From contig NZ_PJMW01000002.1 of NCBI RefSeq assembly GCF_002846365.1, positions 3,224,001-3,288,000 on the forward strand: a stretch of DNA of 64,000 bases, read 5' to 3'. The notes under the pieces were generated by a model that did no database searches, was not told the origin of the DNA, and was given only the letters and a program-made list of their open reading frames with translations. Below, in pieces: positions 24,988 through 34,201 of the stretch (position 1 is the stretch's first letter; each line of letters opens with the position of its first letter). The translations under genes were made by a program, and so were the position numbers. This DNA is from Nocardia fluminea (GTDB lineage: Bacteria > Actinomycetota > Actinomycetes > Mycobacteriales > Mycobacteriaceae).

Positions 24988-26673
24988 TCAGGCGTCTACG
25001 GTGGCTGCCGCGTCCGACGCGGTGGCTTCCGCGGGCTTGCGGCGACGCCTGCGGCGGGCCGGCTTGGCTGCGTCGTCGCCGTCGGCCGGGGCCGATTCGG
25101 GGGCGTCGTCAGGTTCGCTGGTGGCCGACTCGGTGGTGCTTGCTTCGCCTGCTTCGGCGGGCTTGCGGCGGCGGCGCCTGCGGCGGGCGGGCTTGTCGCC
25201 TTCGGCGGCCTCGTCGGACGACTCGGTGGTTGTGGCCGATTCGGTGCCTTCGGTGATGGGGGTGCCCGCGCGGGTGCGGCGGCGGCTGCGGGAGGACTTG
25301 GGGCGCTCGGTGCGTTCCTCGACTACGGCGTCGTCGTCGCGGGCGGGGGCCGCGGGCTTGCGGATCACGCCGGTGATGCCCTCGGGGATGCCGAGGTCGC
25401 TGTAGAGGTGGGGGGAGCGCGAGTAGGTCTCGGCGGGGTCGGCCATGTTCAGGCCGAGGGCCTTGTTGATCGACTCCCAGCGGTGCAGCTCGTCCCAGTC
25501 GATGAGGGTGATCGCGACACCGGTGCGGCCGGCGCGGCCGGTGCGGCCGATCCGGTGCACGTAGGTCTTCTCGTCCTCGGGGCACTGGTAGTTGATGACG
25601 TGGGTGACGTCGTCGATGTCGATACCGCGCGCGGCGACATCGGTGGCCACGAGCACGTCGATGGTGCCCTTGCGGAACTTGGTCAGCGCCTTCTCGCGGG
25701 CGATCTGACCGAGGTCACCGTGCACGGCGCCGACATTGAAACCACGCTCGGCGAGATCGTCGGCCACCTTCTGCGCGGTGCGCTTGGTGCGGGTGAAGAT
25801 CATCGTCGCGCCGCGGGACTCCGCCTGCAGCACGCGCGCGACCAGTTCGGCCTTGTCCATCGCGTGCGCCCGATAGACGAACTGGGCGGTGCGATCGTGC
25901 ACCGCGGAGTCGTTGGCGAGCTCGGCGCGGATGTGCGTCGGCCTGGTCAGGAAGGTGCGGGCCAGGGTGATGATCGGGCCGGGCATGGTGGCCGAGAACA
26001 GCATCGTCTGACGCTTGTCGGGCACCATCGACAGGATGCGCTCGATATCGGGCAGGAAGCCCAGGTCGAGCATCTCGTCGGCCTCGTCGAGGACGAGCAC
26101 GCCGATCTTGCCCAGGATCAGGTGGTTCTGGTTCGCCAGATCCAGCAGGCGACCGGGGGTGCCGACGACCACGTCGACGCCGTCGCGCAGTGCGGCGATC
26201 TGGGTGTCGTACGGGCGGCCGCCGTAGATGGCGGCGACCTTCAGCGAACCCTGGTGGTTGGTCAGGTACTTGCTCGCGTTCTCCAGGTCCTTGGTGACCT
26301 GGATGCACAGCTCGCGCGTCGGCACGATCACCAGTGCGCGCGGGGTGCCGTCGAGCGGGGTGGTGCCGGTGTCGGCGGTGGCGATGCGGTGCAGCAGCGG
26401 CACGCCGAAACCGAAGGTCTTGCCCATGCCGGTGCGGGCCTGGCCGATGAGATCCTCGCCGGCCAGTGCCAGCGGAAGGGTGAGTTCCTGAATCGCGAAG
26501 GTGCGTTCGATCCCGATCTCGCCGAGTGCGCGCACGATTTCTTCGCGCACGCCCAATTCGGCAAAACTCGGCGGGATGTGGGTGGTGTCCAGCTCGGCCG
26601 TCAGGAGTGTGTCGGCCAAACCGGGTTCCTGTTCGACAGTGATCTTGCTCAGTGTTCGTGCCTTCCTCGTCAT
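24988..26673 (-). CDS. rhlE: DEAD-box RNA helicase RhlE-type
   Basis: 561 residues. Helicase core in order: Q-motif (FAELGVREEIVRALGEIGIERTFAIQELTLP), I ARTGMGKT, Ia PTRELCIQV, Ib TPGRLL, II DEAD, III SAT, IV MIFTRTKRTAQKV, V ATDVAARGIDI, VI YVHRIGRTGRAGR. The last ~120 residues are a low-complexity tail with several RRRRRRKPAEA-type basic blocks separated by acidic Ser/Thr/Glu stretches, typical of RNA-binding tails. ATG 26673 gives a 60-residue lead before the Q motif. A long AT-containing upstream region (to 27153) may hold a regulatory leader. Position matches Rv3211. Confidence 0.93.
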   Translation of the reverse strand: MTRKARTLSKITVEQEPGLADTLLTAELDTTHIPPSFAELGVREEIVRALGEIGIERTFAIQELTLPLALAGEDLIGQARTGMGKTFGFGVPLLHRIATADTGTTPLDGTPRALVIVPTRELCIQVTKDLENASKYLTNHQGSLKVAAIYGGRPYDTQIAALRDGVDVVVGTPGRLLDLANQNHLILGKIGVLVLDEADEMLDLGFLPDIERILSMVPDKRQTMLFSATMPGPIITLARTFLTRPTHIRAELANDSAVHDRTAQFVYRAHAMDKAELVARVLQAESRGATMIFTRTKRTAQKVADDLAERGFNVGAVHGDLGQIAREKALTKFRKGTIDVLVATDVAARGIDIDDVTHVINYQCPEDEKTYVHRIGRTGRAGRTGVAITLIDWDELHRWESINKALGLNMADPAETYSRSPHLYSDLGIPEGITGVIRKPAAPARDDDAVVEERTERPKSSRSRRRTRAGTPITEGTESATTTESSDEAAEGDKPARRRRRRRKPAEAGEASTTESATSEPDDAPESAPADGDDAAKPARRRRRRKPAEATASDAAATVDA

Positions 26674-27153
26674 TGCATCTCGCACGCACGAGGTGGGGCG
26701 GGCCGGTCGGCCCGCGACGACCACATACCCGCCTGTGATATTCACCGGGCCGGCGCCGGATAACCATCGCCGACCAGGCTTTACGCGTGGTCGTCGAGAC
26801 GGTGTCATCGGCGCGGCGCTGCGGTGATGCGGATTCGTTGCGCGCACATTTTCTTGGACATTGCTGTCCGGGCAACGCCGCTGACCGCCCGCGCTGTGCG
26901 CCGGTGGAGTGCCACGCCACGGAGTATGTCCGGGCATCGAAATCAGCGTTGTCCACGGCGATTGTAGCGTGATATTCTGCGGAATCCGAATTTTGACGTG
27001 GCTGAATGCCGCTCGAATATGGGCTGCCAGGGGATAGGCGCGGCATGAGTGGTGTGGCGCAGCGCAATTGATGATCGCCCGATTTCGCGAGTGTCCGCGG
27101 GTGTAATCGAGCTCACTGGTACCGGCGGTACCACGTGTGAGACATTTCTAGTC
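26674..27153. other. 480-bp gene-free region between rhlE and PhaC-like gene
   Basis: No credible coding sequence on either strand. It is less GC-biased than the flanks, with patches such as GTGATATTCTGCGG near 26970. It must carry the divergent promoters; a long 5' leader for rhlE is possible. A palindrome at 27117-27133 lies near the right end. Confidence 0.6.
27117..27133. promoter_or_regulatory. Palindrome TGGTACC-GGC-GGTACCA
   Basis: Perfect 7-bp arms (27117-27123, 27127-27133) 20 bases before the GTG at 27154, flanked by CTCAC/GTGAG in inverted order. Placement fits an operator over the promoter of the hydrolase gene. Confidence 0.45.
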
Positions 27154-28206
27154 GTGAGTATCACCGACACCGTCACCACTGCCGCGCGCAACGCGTGGGC
27201 GCTGAGCTTCGGCGCAGGAATCGAGCCCGTCGACCCGGCGCCCTCGACCGTGCTGTGGGACGAGCCGCACCGTCTGCTGCGTCGCTACGATACCGAATTC
27301 CAGTCCGCGGCAAGCGATTCCGCGGTCTTGTTGGTGCCGCCTCTGGCCGCGCCCGCCACCTGCTTCGACCTGCGCCGCGACCAGAGCCTGGCCAGGTACC
27401 TGGTGGAGACCGGCCGCGCGCCCTACCTGGTCGACTACGGCGACATCACCTTCGCCGATCGCCGGATGGGCTTCGAGGACTGGATCACCGACATCCTGCC
27501 CGAGGCGATCCTGCGCGTGAGCGCCGATCGCGGCGGTGCCCCGGTGGACCTGATCGGCTGGTCCGTCGGCGGGATGTTCTCGCTGCTCACCGCTGCCGCG
27601 AACCCGGAGCTGCCGATCCGGTCGGTCACCGGGGTCGGCCCGCCGCTCGACTACGACAAGATGCTCGGCATTCCGCAGCTGCGGGCGGTCGCCGGCCTCA
27701 CCGGCGGCTGGGGCGCCACCGCGGTCGTCCGGGCCGCGGGCGGCATTCCGGCACCGCTGACCAAGCTGGCCTACCGGCTCGCCGCCTACGACCGGGAACT
27801 GGCGCGACCGAGATTCATCGCCGGCAACATCACCAACACCGAGACCTTGGCCAAGATGGAATCCATCGACCGTTTCCAGGCCGCCATGCCCGGTTACCCC
27901 GGCCGCTTCTACAACCAGCTGTGGGGCCGGATGATGCTGGCCAACGACATCGGCAACGGCAGGCTCGAACTGCGCGACCGGACCGTCGAACTCGCCGACG
28001 TGCGTGTGCCGGTTCTGCTGATCGGCGGCAAGTCCGACGTGATCACCCCCCATGCCGCTGTCGAGGCCGGTTTGCGCACGCTGACGGGCGCGCCTTCGGT
28101 CACCTACGAGCTCGTTCCGGGCAGCCACCTCGGCATTCTCACCGGACCGCAGGCCCGCGAAACCACCTGGGCGCACCTGGACAAGTTCCTGGCCGAACGC
28201 GACTGA
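27154..28206 (+). CDS. Alpha/beta-hydrolase related to PHA synthase, Ser nucleophile
   Basis: 350 residues from GTG 27154. The N-terminal LLVPPLAAPATCFDLRRDQSLARYLVETG and YLVDYGDITFADRRMGFEDW segments follow the PhaC pattern, with C-terminal VPVLLIGGKSDVITPHAAVEA (Asp) and GSHLGILTGPQA (His). The nucleophile elbow is GWSVGG: serine replaces the cysteine (GxCxG) of true polyester synthases, so an esterase or lipase role is more likely than polymerisation. Stops 28 bases before the ferritin-like gene, which has its own -10 element. Confidence 0.8.
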   Translation: MSITDTVTTAARNAWALSFGAGIEPVDPAPSTVLWDEPHRLLRRYDTEFQSAASDSAVLLVPPLAAPATCFDLRRDQSLARYLVETGRAPYLVDYGDITFADRRMGFEDWITDILPEAILRVSADRGGAPVDLIGWSVGGMFSLLTAAANPELPIRSVTGVGPPLDYDKMLGIPQLRAVAGLTGGWGATAVVRAAGGIPAPLTKLAYRLAAYDRELARPRFIAGNITNTETLAKMESIDRFQAAMPGYPGRFYNQLWGRMMLANDIGNGRLELRDRTVELADVRVPVLLIGGKSDVITPHAAVEAGLRTLTGAPSVTYELVPGSHLGILTGPQARETTWAHLDKFLAERD

Positions 28207-28220
28207 GCGCCGAACGGGAC

Positions 28221-28226
28221 TATTGT
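28221..28226 (+). promoter_or_regulatory. -10 element TATTGT for leaderless transcript
   Basis: TATTGT ends eight bases before ATG 28235 with no ribosome site between, consistent with leaderless translation. Confidence 0.4.
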
Positions 28227-28234
28227 TGACGGTC

Positions 28235-28924
28235 ATGGGAGCCCAGACCTCTGCCGCGCCGGAATTCTTCTCGACCGAGCCGCTCGCCGCGGACCACGCG
28301 GGGGTGACGGAACTGTTCGCGGTCCTCGCCTACGGCGAGCTGTCCGCGTTCTACCGGCTAGCCGAAGAGGCGAAGCAGGCGCCGTCGCTGCGTGGCCGGA
28401 TCGGCGTCGCCAAGATGGCCGCCGCCGAGCTCGCGCACTTCGAGACGCTCGAGGCCGCGCTCACCGAGCGCGGCGCCGACGCCGAGGCGGCGATGGCGCG
28501 GTACCAGGGCGCGCTCGACTCCTACCACGCCTCCACCGACCCCTCGACCTGGCTCGAGTCGATGGTGAAGTTCTACGTCGCCGACGGCCTGGCCGCCGAC
28601 TTCTACACCGAGATCGCGGGCGCCCTGCCCGCCGAGGTCTCCGACGTGGTGCGCGACGTCCTCGCCGAGACCGGGCACTCCCAGTTCGTCGTCGACGAGG
28701 TCCGCAGCGCGGTGGCCGCCAGCCGCTCCGAGCGTGACCGCCTCACCCTGTGGGGGCGCAGGCTGCTCGGCGAGGCGATCACCCAGGCGCAGTTCGTGAT
28801 GGCCCAGCGCGACGAACTGGCCGAACTGGTCCTCGCCGCCACCGGCGACCTCAACGGCATCGCGACCCTGTTCGACCGCATGCAGGAACGTCACGCGGCC
28901 CGCATGGCCGAACTCGGGCTGTAG
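28235..28924 (+). CDS. Ferritin-like fold protein (Rv3210c-like)
   Basis: 229 residues. Mostly helical; metal-ligand-like E/H pairs occur in AYGELSAFYRLAEEA, AELAHFETLEAAL, YVADGLAADFYTEIA and AETGHSQFVVDEV, the spacing expected for a four-helix di-iron bundle of the ferritin-like/MiaE-like class. Function unknown; in mycobacteria it is neighbour to rhlE. A TTG four codons upstream (28223) overlaps the probable promoter and was not chosen. The stop is two bases from the convergent XRE gene. Confidence 0.8.
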   Translation: MGAQTSAAPEFFSTEPLAADHAGVTELFAVLAYGELSAFYRLAEEAKQAPSLRGRIGVAKMAAAELAHFETLEAALTERGADAEAAMARYQGALDSYHASTDPSTWLESMVKFYVADGLAADFYTEIAGALPAEVSDVVRDVLAETGHSQFVVDEVRSAVAASRSERDRLTLWGRRLLGEAITQAQFVMAQRDELAELVLAATGDLNGIATLFDRMQERHAARMAELGL

Positions 28925-28926
28925 GA

Positions 28927-29799
28927 CTACCCGCCGACCACGCGTTGCTGTATCAAGCGCAATTCCGGTGCGCGAGCGGCTGTTTCGCGCGGTAGCCAGA
29001 TGACGACCTGCTGGTCCTTGTCGGCGGAGAGCGTTTGCACCGTGTAGGTGAGGGTGCCCCGGCTGGGGTGTTCGAAGCCGAGCAGAGTGGGGACGTCCTC
29101 GGCCAGTCGGTGGGGTTGCCAGCGACGGGCGAATTCGGGTTCTTCGCACAGGGTGGTGATCACGCCCGCGATGCGCTCGTCGTCGGGTCGGCGCAGTCGC
29201 GTCCTGGCCAGCTGGTCGGCGAGGTGATCGGCGAACTGGGGCCAGTCGGTGACCACGGTGCGGGCCAGGGGATGGCGGAAGGCCCAGACGGCGAGGTTGA
29301 CCATCTCCGGGTTGTCGAGCAGGCCGAGTGGCGTGGCCAGGTCGGCCCAGGCGCTGTTCCAGGCGAGGACGTTGGCCCGGGGGCCGAGGGCGAAGGCCGG
29401 GGTGGGGGAGAGCGCGTCGAGAACGCTGCGGAGCGCGGCGGGCACCTGGTCGAGCTCTGGGTCGAAAGCCGTACTCGGGCAACGGGATTCGCTGCTGGTG
29501 GTCAGTGCGAGCCAGCCGAAATGGGAACGCTCGGTGTCGTTGAACCGCAGCGCGGTGGCGAGTGCGTCGACCACGGCCATCGACGGGTTGGTGTCGCGGC
29601 CCTGCTCGAGTCGCGCCAGGTAGTCCGCGCTCACCCCGGCGAGCACCGCGACCTCTTCCCGGCGCAGGCCGGGGGTGCGCCGCCTGCCGCCGCCGGGCAG
29701 GCCGACGTCCTCCGGGCGCAACTCGGCGCGACGAGCGATGAGAAGTTCCGCGAACGCCGACCGGGCGCCGGGATGATCCGTGTTGTCTGCGCCAACCAT
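28927..29799 (-). CDS. XRE-family regulator with MmyB-like ligand domain
   Basis: 290 residues from ATG 29799, which has a GGGAGGA ribosome site 7 bases upstream. N-terminal helix-turn-helix (FAELLIARRAELRPEDVGL, RRRTPGLRREEVAVLAGVSADYLARLEQGRDTNPS), then an MmyB-type domain (NVLAWNSAWADLATPLG, VTDWPQFADHLADQLA, FEHPSRGTLTYTVQTL) that in relatives binds fatty-acid-like ligands. Divergent from yceI with a palindrome in the gap, so YceI is a probable target. Confidence 0.88.
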   Translation of the reverse strand: MVGADNTDHPGARSAFAELLIARRAELRPEDVGLPGGGRRRTPGLRREEVAVLAGVSADYLARLEQGRDTNPSMAVVDALATALRFNDTERSHFGWLALTTSSESRCPSTAFDPELDQVPAALRSVLDALSPTPAFALGPRANVLAWNSAWADLATPLGLLDNPEMVNLAVWAFRHPLARTVVTDWPQFADHLADQLARTRLRRPDDERIAGVITTLCEEPEFARRWQPHRLAEDVPTLLGFEHPSRGTLTYTVQTLSADKDQQVVIWLPRETAARAPELRLIQQRVVGG

Positions 29800-29871
29800 G
29801 ATTAGATCCTCCCTGGTCGTGGAGTTTTCAGCCACGCCCTGCGGGGACCAGGATAACCGCGGTCTGGTTAA

Positions 29872-29885
29872 CGGACCGTAGTCCG
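29872..29885. promoter_or_regulatory. Palindrome CGGAC-CGTA-GTCCG between XRE and yceI genes
   Basis: Five-base arms with a four-base centre, 14 bases before the yceI start, in the 100-bp divergent gap. Confidence 0.4.
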
Positions 29886-29899
29886 GTCAGGGTGGAGGC

Positions 29900-30436
29900 A
29901 TGACTTCCTCGACACAGACCCAGCAGTTGAAGACCGGTTCCTGGGCCCTGGACACCGCCCACTCCTCGGTCGCGTTCACCATCCGCCACCTCGGAATCGC
30001 CAAGGTCCGCGGCGGCTTCACCCGCTTCGAGACCGAGTTCGTCGTCGACGAAGCGGGCGCGGCCACCCTCGGCGCCACCATCGAACTCGACTCCTTCGAC
30101 ACCGGCAACGCCGACCGCGACGCCCACATCCGCCAAGCCGACTTCCTCGACGTCGCCAACCGCCCGACCCTGAGCTTCCGCGCCACCGGGCCGGTTCGGG
30201 TCGCCGAATCCTTCACCGTCACCGGTGAGGCCACCCTCGGCGCGATCACCCAGCCGCTGACCCTCGACGTCGAATGGGGCGGGATCGCCGACTTCCCCGA
30301 CGGCACGCGGCACGCGGGCTTCTCCGCCACCGGCGCCATCAAGCGCACCGATTTCGGCGTCGGCGTCGCCATGCCCGGCATGCTCTCGGACACCGTGAAG
30401 ATCGAACTCGAAATCGAACTGATCGAGCCCGCCTGA
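29900..30436 (+). CDS. YceI-family lipid-binding protein
   Basis: 178 residues; YceI lipocalin-like barrel that binds isoprenoid-type lipids. Typical pieces: WALDTAHSSVAFTIRHLGIAKVRGGF at the start, SFDTGNADRDAHIRQADFLDVANRPTLSF in the middle and GVGVAMPGMLSDTVKIELEIEL at the end. No signal peptide is present, so this copy is cytoplasmic. Regulated probably by the divergent XRE protein. Confidence 0.92.
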   Translation: MTSSTQTQQLKTGSWALDTAHSSVAFTIRHLGIAKVRGGFTRFETEFVVDEAGAATLGATIELDSFDTGNADRDAHIRQADFLDVANRPTLSFRATGPVRVAESFTVTGEATLGAITQPLTLDVEWGGIADFPDGTRHAGFSATGAIKRTDFGVGVAMPGMLSDTVKIELEIELIEPA

Positions 30437-30535
30437 GCCGTTCGCTCAGAGCGCAGGCGGCTGTGACACCGATGTCGGCGGCCTGCACTAGCCTGGGAGC
30501 TGACAGCACAGGACTCTTACGTTCGGAGGTTGGCC

Positions 30536-30763
30536 GTGGAGGTCAAGATCGGTATCTCGGATAGCCCGCGCGAGCTCGTCATCAACAGTGCGCAGAGCCC
30601 TGACGAGATCGAGGCGCTGGTGTCCGATGCGCTGAGCGGCTCCGCCGGCGTCGTGTCACTCACCGACGAGAAGGGTCGCAAGTTCCTGATCCAGGCCACG
30701 AAGGTCGCTTACGTGGAAATCGGTTCCCCGGCCACCGGTCGCGTGGGCTTCGCCACGATCTGA
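30536..30763 (+). CDS. DUF3107 protein (TB9.4-like)
   Basis: 75 residues starting MEVKIGISDSPRELV, like M. tuberculosis Rv3208A (TB9.4). Start GTG 30536 lies 6 bases after GGAGG; an in-frame TTG at 30530 would abut the ribosome site. Small alpha/beta protein of unknown function, always near the TetR gene that follows. Shorter than the mycobacterial form, which has an extra C-terminal tail. Confidence 0.9.
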   Translation: MEVKIGISDSPRELVINSAQSPDEIEALVSDALSGSAGVVSLTDEKGRKFLIQATKVAYVEIGSPATGRVGFATI

Positions 30764-30775
30764 GCCGCGAACACA

Positions 30776-30808
30776 AAAATGCCCCGCCATGGGATGGCGG
30801 GGCATTTT
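30776..30808. terminator. Bidirectional intrinsic terminator
   Basis: AAAATGCCCCGCCA (30776-30789) and TGGCGGGGCATTTT (30795-30808), 14-bp perfect stem, 5-base loop and T-rich ends on both strands: a textbook Rho-independent terminator for the DUF3107 gene and the convergent TetR gene. Confidence 0.93.
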
Positions 30809-30821
30809 CGTTGTTCCGGAG

Positions 30822-31514
<693 letters not shown>

Positions 31515-31700
31515 CTATAGTCGATTCCCCGGACCGCCGGGTGTGCGGTCGGGTATCCCACGAACGATACTCGCACGGTGTTCACCCTGCGTCTCGCCCT
31601 GGAAATGTAGTACCAGTCCACGGAGTTCGCCGGGCCGTAACCGGGCGATCTCCTCCGGCCGCCCGCACGGCGGATTTGCGCACTGTGAGAATCTGATGGG

Positions 31701-32789
31701 GTGACCGACCGGACGGATGACCATGCCGACGGCGGGCGCGATGTCGCTCGCTCCACGCAACCCTCCGAGTCCGGTGCTGTCACGTCGGCGCCGGAGGGGC
31801 GGGAGTTGCAGGTCTACGACCCGCTCGGGCTCTATCAGCCCGCTGACCGATCCCGCCAGCCGCTGCGCGCCCGCTGGAACCCCACCGACCCCGACAACGG
31901 CCGCCCGCGCAGCCCACAGCGTGAGGCCAAGAAGCAGAGCGCGCTCGGCCGCTTCGTCTCCGACTACGGGTGGCGGGCCTACGCCCTGCCGGTGCTGCTC
32001 GCCATCACCGTGCTGGTCGTCGTCGACGCGGTGCGCACCGGACCGATCCCGCCGCCGAGCGATCCCGGCTTCGGTGCGCTGAGTCCCAAGGTGGCGCAGT
32101 CCGGCATCATCGGCGCACCCCCGGGCGACGGCAAGTTCCCCGCCGATCTGCCGCTGGGCGCCCTGCCGGAGGGCGGCGAGTACGTCGAGCGCGCGGCGGG
32201 CACCTGGCATGTGGTGCCGGGCACCAGCGCCCAGGTCGGCGCGGGCACCGAGCGCGTGTTCCGCTATACCGTCGAAGTCGAGGACGGCATCGACACCACA
32301 CCGTTCGGCGGCGACATCGCCGTGGCGAAGATGGTGGAGACCACCCTGGCCAATCCCAAGAGCTGGACCAACGACCCCAAATTCGGCTTCCAGCGCATCG
32401 ACGCGGGCCCGGCCGACTTCCGCCTCTCGCTGACCTCTCGGGAAAGCACCCGCGCCGCTTGCGGCTTCGAGATCCCCATCGACTCGTCGTGCTACAACGC
32501 CGACCTGGACCGGGTCGTGCTCTCGGAGGTCCGCTGGGTGCGCGGCGCGCTGGCCTTCGACGGCGACATCGGCTCGTACCGGCAATACCTGATCAATCAC
32601 GAGGTCGGCCACGCCATCGGCTATCACGGCCACCAGCCGTGTGAGACCGACGGCGGCCTCGCCCCGATCATGATGCAGCAGACCTTCGGCACCAGGAACA
32701 ACGACATCGCCCTGCTCGACCCGCACGGTGTGGTCCCCCCCGACGGCAAGACCTGCCGCTTCAACCCCTGGCCGTACCCGCGCGGATAG
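31701..32789 (+). CDS. DUF3152 membrane-anchored putative metalloprotease
   Basis: 362 residues from GTG 31701. Disordered cytoplasmic lead (~1-88), one membrane helix (YALPVLLAITVLVVVDAV), a linker, then an extracytoplasmic domain. This has a zinc-protease motif HEVGHAIGYHGH, equal to the metzincin pattern HExxHxxGxxH, followed by IMMQQTFG as a possible Met-turn. Four cysteines in the domain could form disulfides. It corresponds to Rv3207c. Proteolytic activity is inferred from the motif only. Confidence 0.88.
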   Translation: MTDRTDDHADGGRDVARSTQPSESGAVTSAPEGRELQVYDPLGLYQPADRSRQPLRARWNPTDPDNGRPRSPQREAKKQSALGRFVSDYGWRAYALPVLLAITVLVVVDAVRTGPIPPPSDPGFGALSPKVAQSGIIGAPPGDGKFPADLPLGALPEGGEYVERAAGTWHVVPGTSAQVGAGTERVFRYTVEVEDGIDTTPFGGDIAVAKMVETTLANPKSWTNDPKFGFQRIDAGPADFRLSLTSRESTRAACGFEIPIDSSCYNADLDRVVLSEVRWVRGALAFDGDIGSYRQYLINHEVGHAIGYHGHQPCETDGGLAPIMMQQTFGTRNNDIALLDPHGVVPPDGKTCRFNPWPYPRG

Positions 32790-32817
32790 TGGCCTCGCCC
32801 ATGCGGGAACATGAGCG

Positions 32818-32844
32818 GGGAAGAACAGCGCGGCAGGTCTTGTT
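32818..32844 (+). promoter_or_regulatory. SigR-like promoter upstream of moeZ
   Basis: GGGAAG (32818-32823) and GTT (32842-32844): spacing GGAAG-N18-GTT, one base off the SigR pattern GGAAC/T-N18-GTT. It lies 65 bases before the moeZ start. SigR-family control of the related moeB gene is recalled from Streptomyces. Confidence 0.4.
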
Positions 32845-32908
32845 GTAGTCAGCAGAGCGGCCACCGGTTCACGGCCGCGCCCGCCGCCACAGATACAGGA
32901 GTTCTCAC

Positions 32909-34090
32909 GTGTCTCTTCAAGGGACGTTGCCGCCGCTCGTCGAGCCGGCCGCGGAACTGACCAAAGACGAAATCGCGCGCTACAGCAGGCACCTGATCAT
33001 CCCCGATCTCGGTGTCGACGGTCAGAAGCGGTTGAAGAACGCCAAGGTCCTCGTGATCGGCGCGGGCGGGCTCGGGTCGCCTGCCCTGCTCTACCTGGCC
33101 GCCGCCGGTGTCGGCACGCTCGGCATCGTCGAGTTCGACGAGGTCGACGCCTCCAACCTGCAGCGCCAGATCATCCACGGCGAATCCGATATCGGTCGTC
33201 CCAAGGCCGACAGCGCCCGCGATTCCATCCTGGAGATCAACTCCGGGATCGACGTGCGGCTGCACAAGATCCGCCTCGAGCCCGAGAACGCGGTCGAGCT
33301 GTTCGCCGAATACGACCTGATCGTCGACGGCACCGACAACTTCGCCACCCGCTACCTCGTCAACGACGCCGCCGTCCTCGCGGGCAAGCCCTACGTCTGG
33401 GGTTCGATCTACCGCTTCGAGGGCCAGGTCTCGGTGTTCTGGGAGGACGCCCCCGACGGTCGCGGCATCAACTACCGCGACCTGTACCCGGAGGCCCCGC
33501 CGCCGGGAATGGTCCCGTCCTGCGCGGAGGGCGGCGTGCTCGGCGTGCTGTGCGCGTCGATCGGATCGGTGATGGTGACCGAGGCGATCAAGCTGATCAC
33601 CGGCATCGGCGAGACGCTGCTGGGCCGCCTGATGGTCTACGACGCACTGGACATGAACTACCGCACCATCAAGCTGCGCCGCGACCCGCAGCGTGAGCCG
33701 ATCACCGAACTGATCGACTACGACGCGTTCTGCGGTGTGGTGTCGGAGGAAGGCACCGCCGCCGCGGCCGGGTCGACCATCACCGCCGCCGAACTCAAGG
33801 ATCTCCTCGACGCCGACAAGGTCGAGCTGATCGACGTGCGCGAGCCGGTGGAGTGGGACATCGTCCACATCGCGGGCGCGACGCTGATCCCCAAGGACCG
33901 CATCCTGTCCGGCGAGGCACTGTCCGAACTGCCGCAGAACAAGCCGATCGTGCTGCACTGCAAGACCGGCATCCGGTCCGCGGAGGCACTGGCCGCGCTG
34001 AAGCGCGCGGGGTTCGCCGACGCGACGCATCTGCAGGGCGGCGTGGTGGCCTGGGCCAAGCAGGTCGACCCGTCGCTGCCGGTCTACTGA
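32909..34090 (+). CDS. moeZ: MoeZ adenylyltransferase/sulfurtransferase
   Basis: 393 residues. N-terminal E1-like domain with nucleotide loop GAGGLGSPALLYLAAAGVG, the RQIIH segment, DGTDNFATRYLVND and conserved Cys in PSCAEGGVLGVLC; C-terminal rhodanese domain with active-site Cys in LHCKTGIRSAE. It adenylates the C-terminus of small sulfur-carrier proteins (MoaD/CysO/ThiS type) and transfers sulfur, serving molybdopterin, cysteine and thiamine routes. An AGGAG-like site precedes GTG 32909. Corresponds to Rv3206c. Confidence 0.95.
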   Translation: MSLQGTLPPLVEPAAELTKDEIARYSRHLIIPDLGVDGQKRLKNAKVLVIGAGGLGSPALLYLAAAGVGTLGIVEFDEVDASNLQRQIIHGESDIGRPKADSARDSILEINSGIDVRLHKIRLEPENAVELFAEYDLIVDGTDNFATRYLVNDAAVLAGKPYVWGSIYRFEGQVSVFWEDAPDGRGINYRDLYPEAPPPGMVPSCAEGGVLGVLCASIGSVMVTEAIKLITGIGETLLGRLMVYDALDMNYRTIKLRRDPQREPITELIDYDAFCGVVSEEGTAAAAGSTITAAELKDLLDADKVELIDVREPVEWDIVHIAGATLIPKDRILSGEALSELPQNKPIVLHCKTGIRSAEALAALKRAGFADATHLQGGVVAWAKQVDPSLPVY

Positions 34091-34201
34091 CCCGATAGCC
34101 ACCGGTTTGCGACCTCGCCGCGTGTTGCGGTGAGGTCGCGAAGTGGGCTGTCACAGCGTGCCTTGGGTCGCCTGCGGTGATCGCGGGGTTACGGTACGGC
34201 C

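Noticed and set aside
27154..28206. Poly(3-hydroxyalkanoate) synthase
   Set aside because: The catalytic cysteine of PhaC is serine here; listed as PhaC-related hydrolase.
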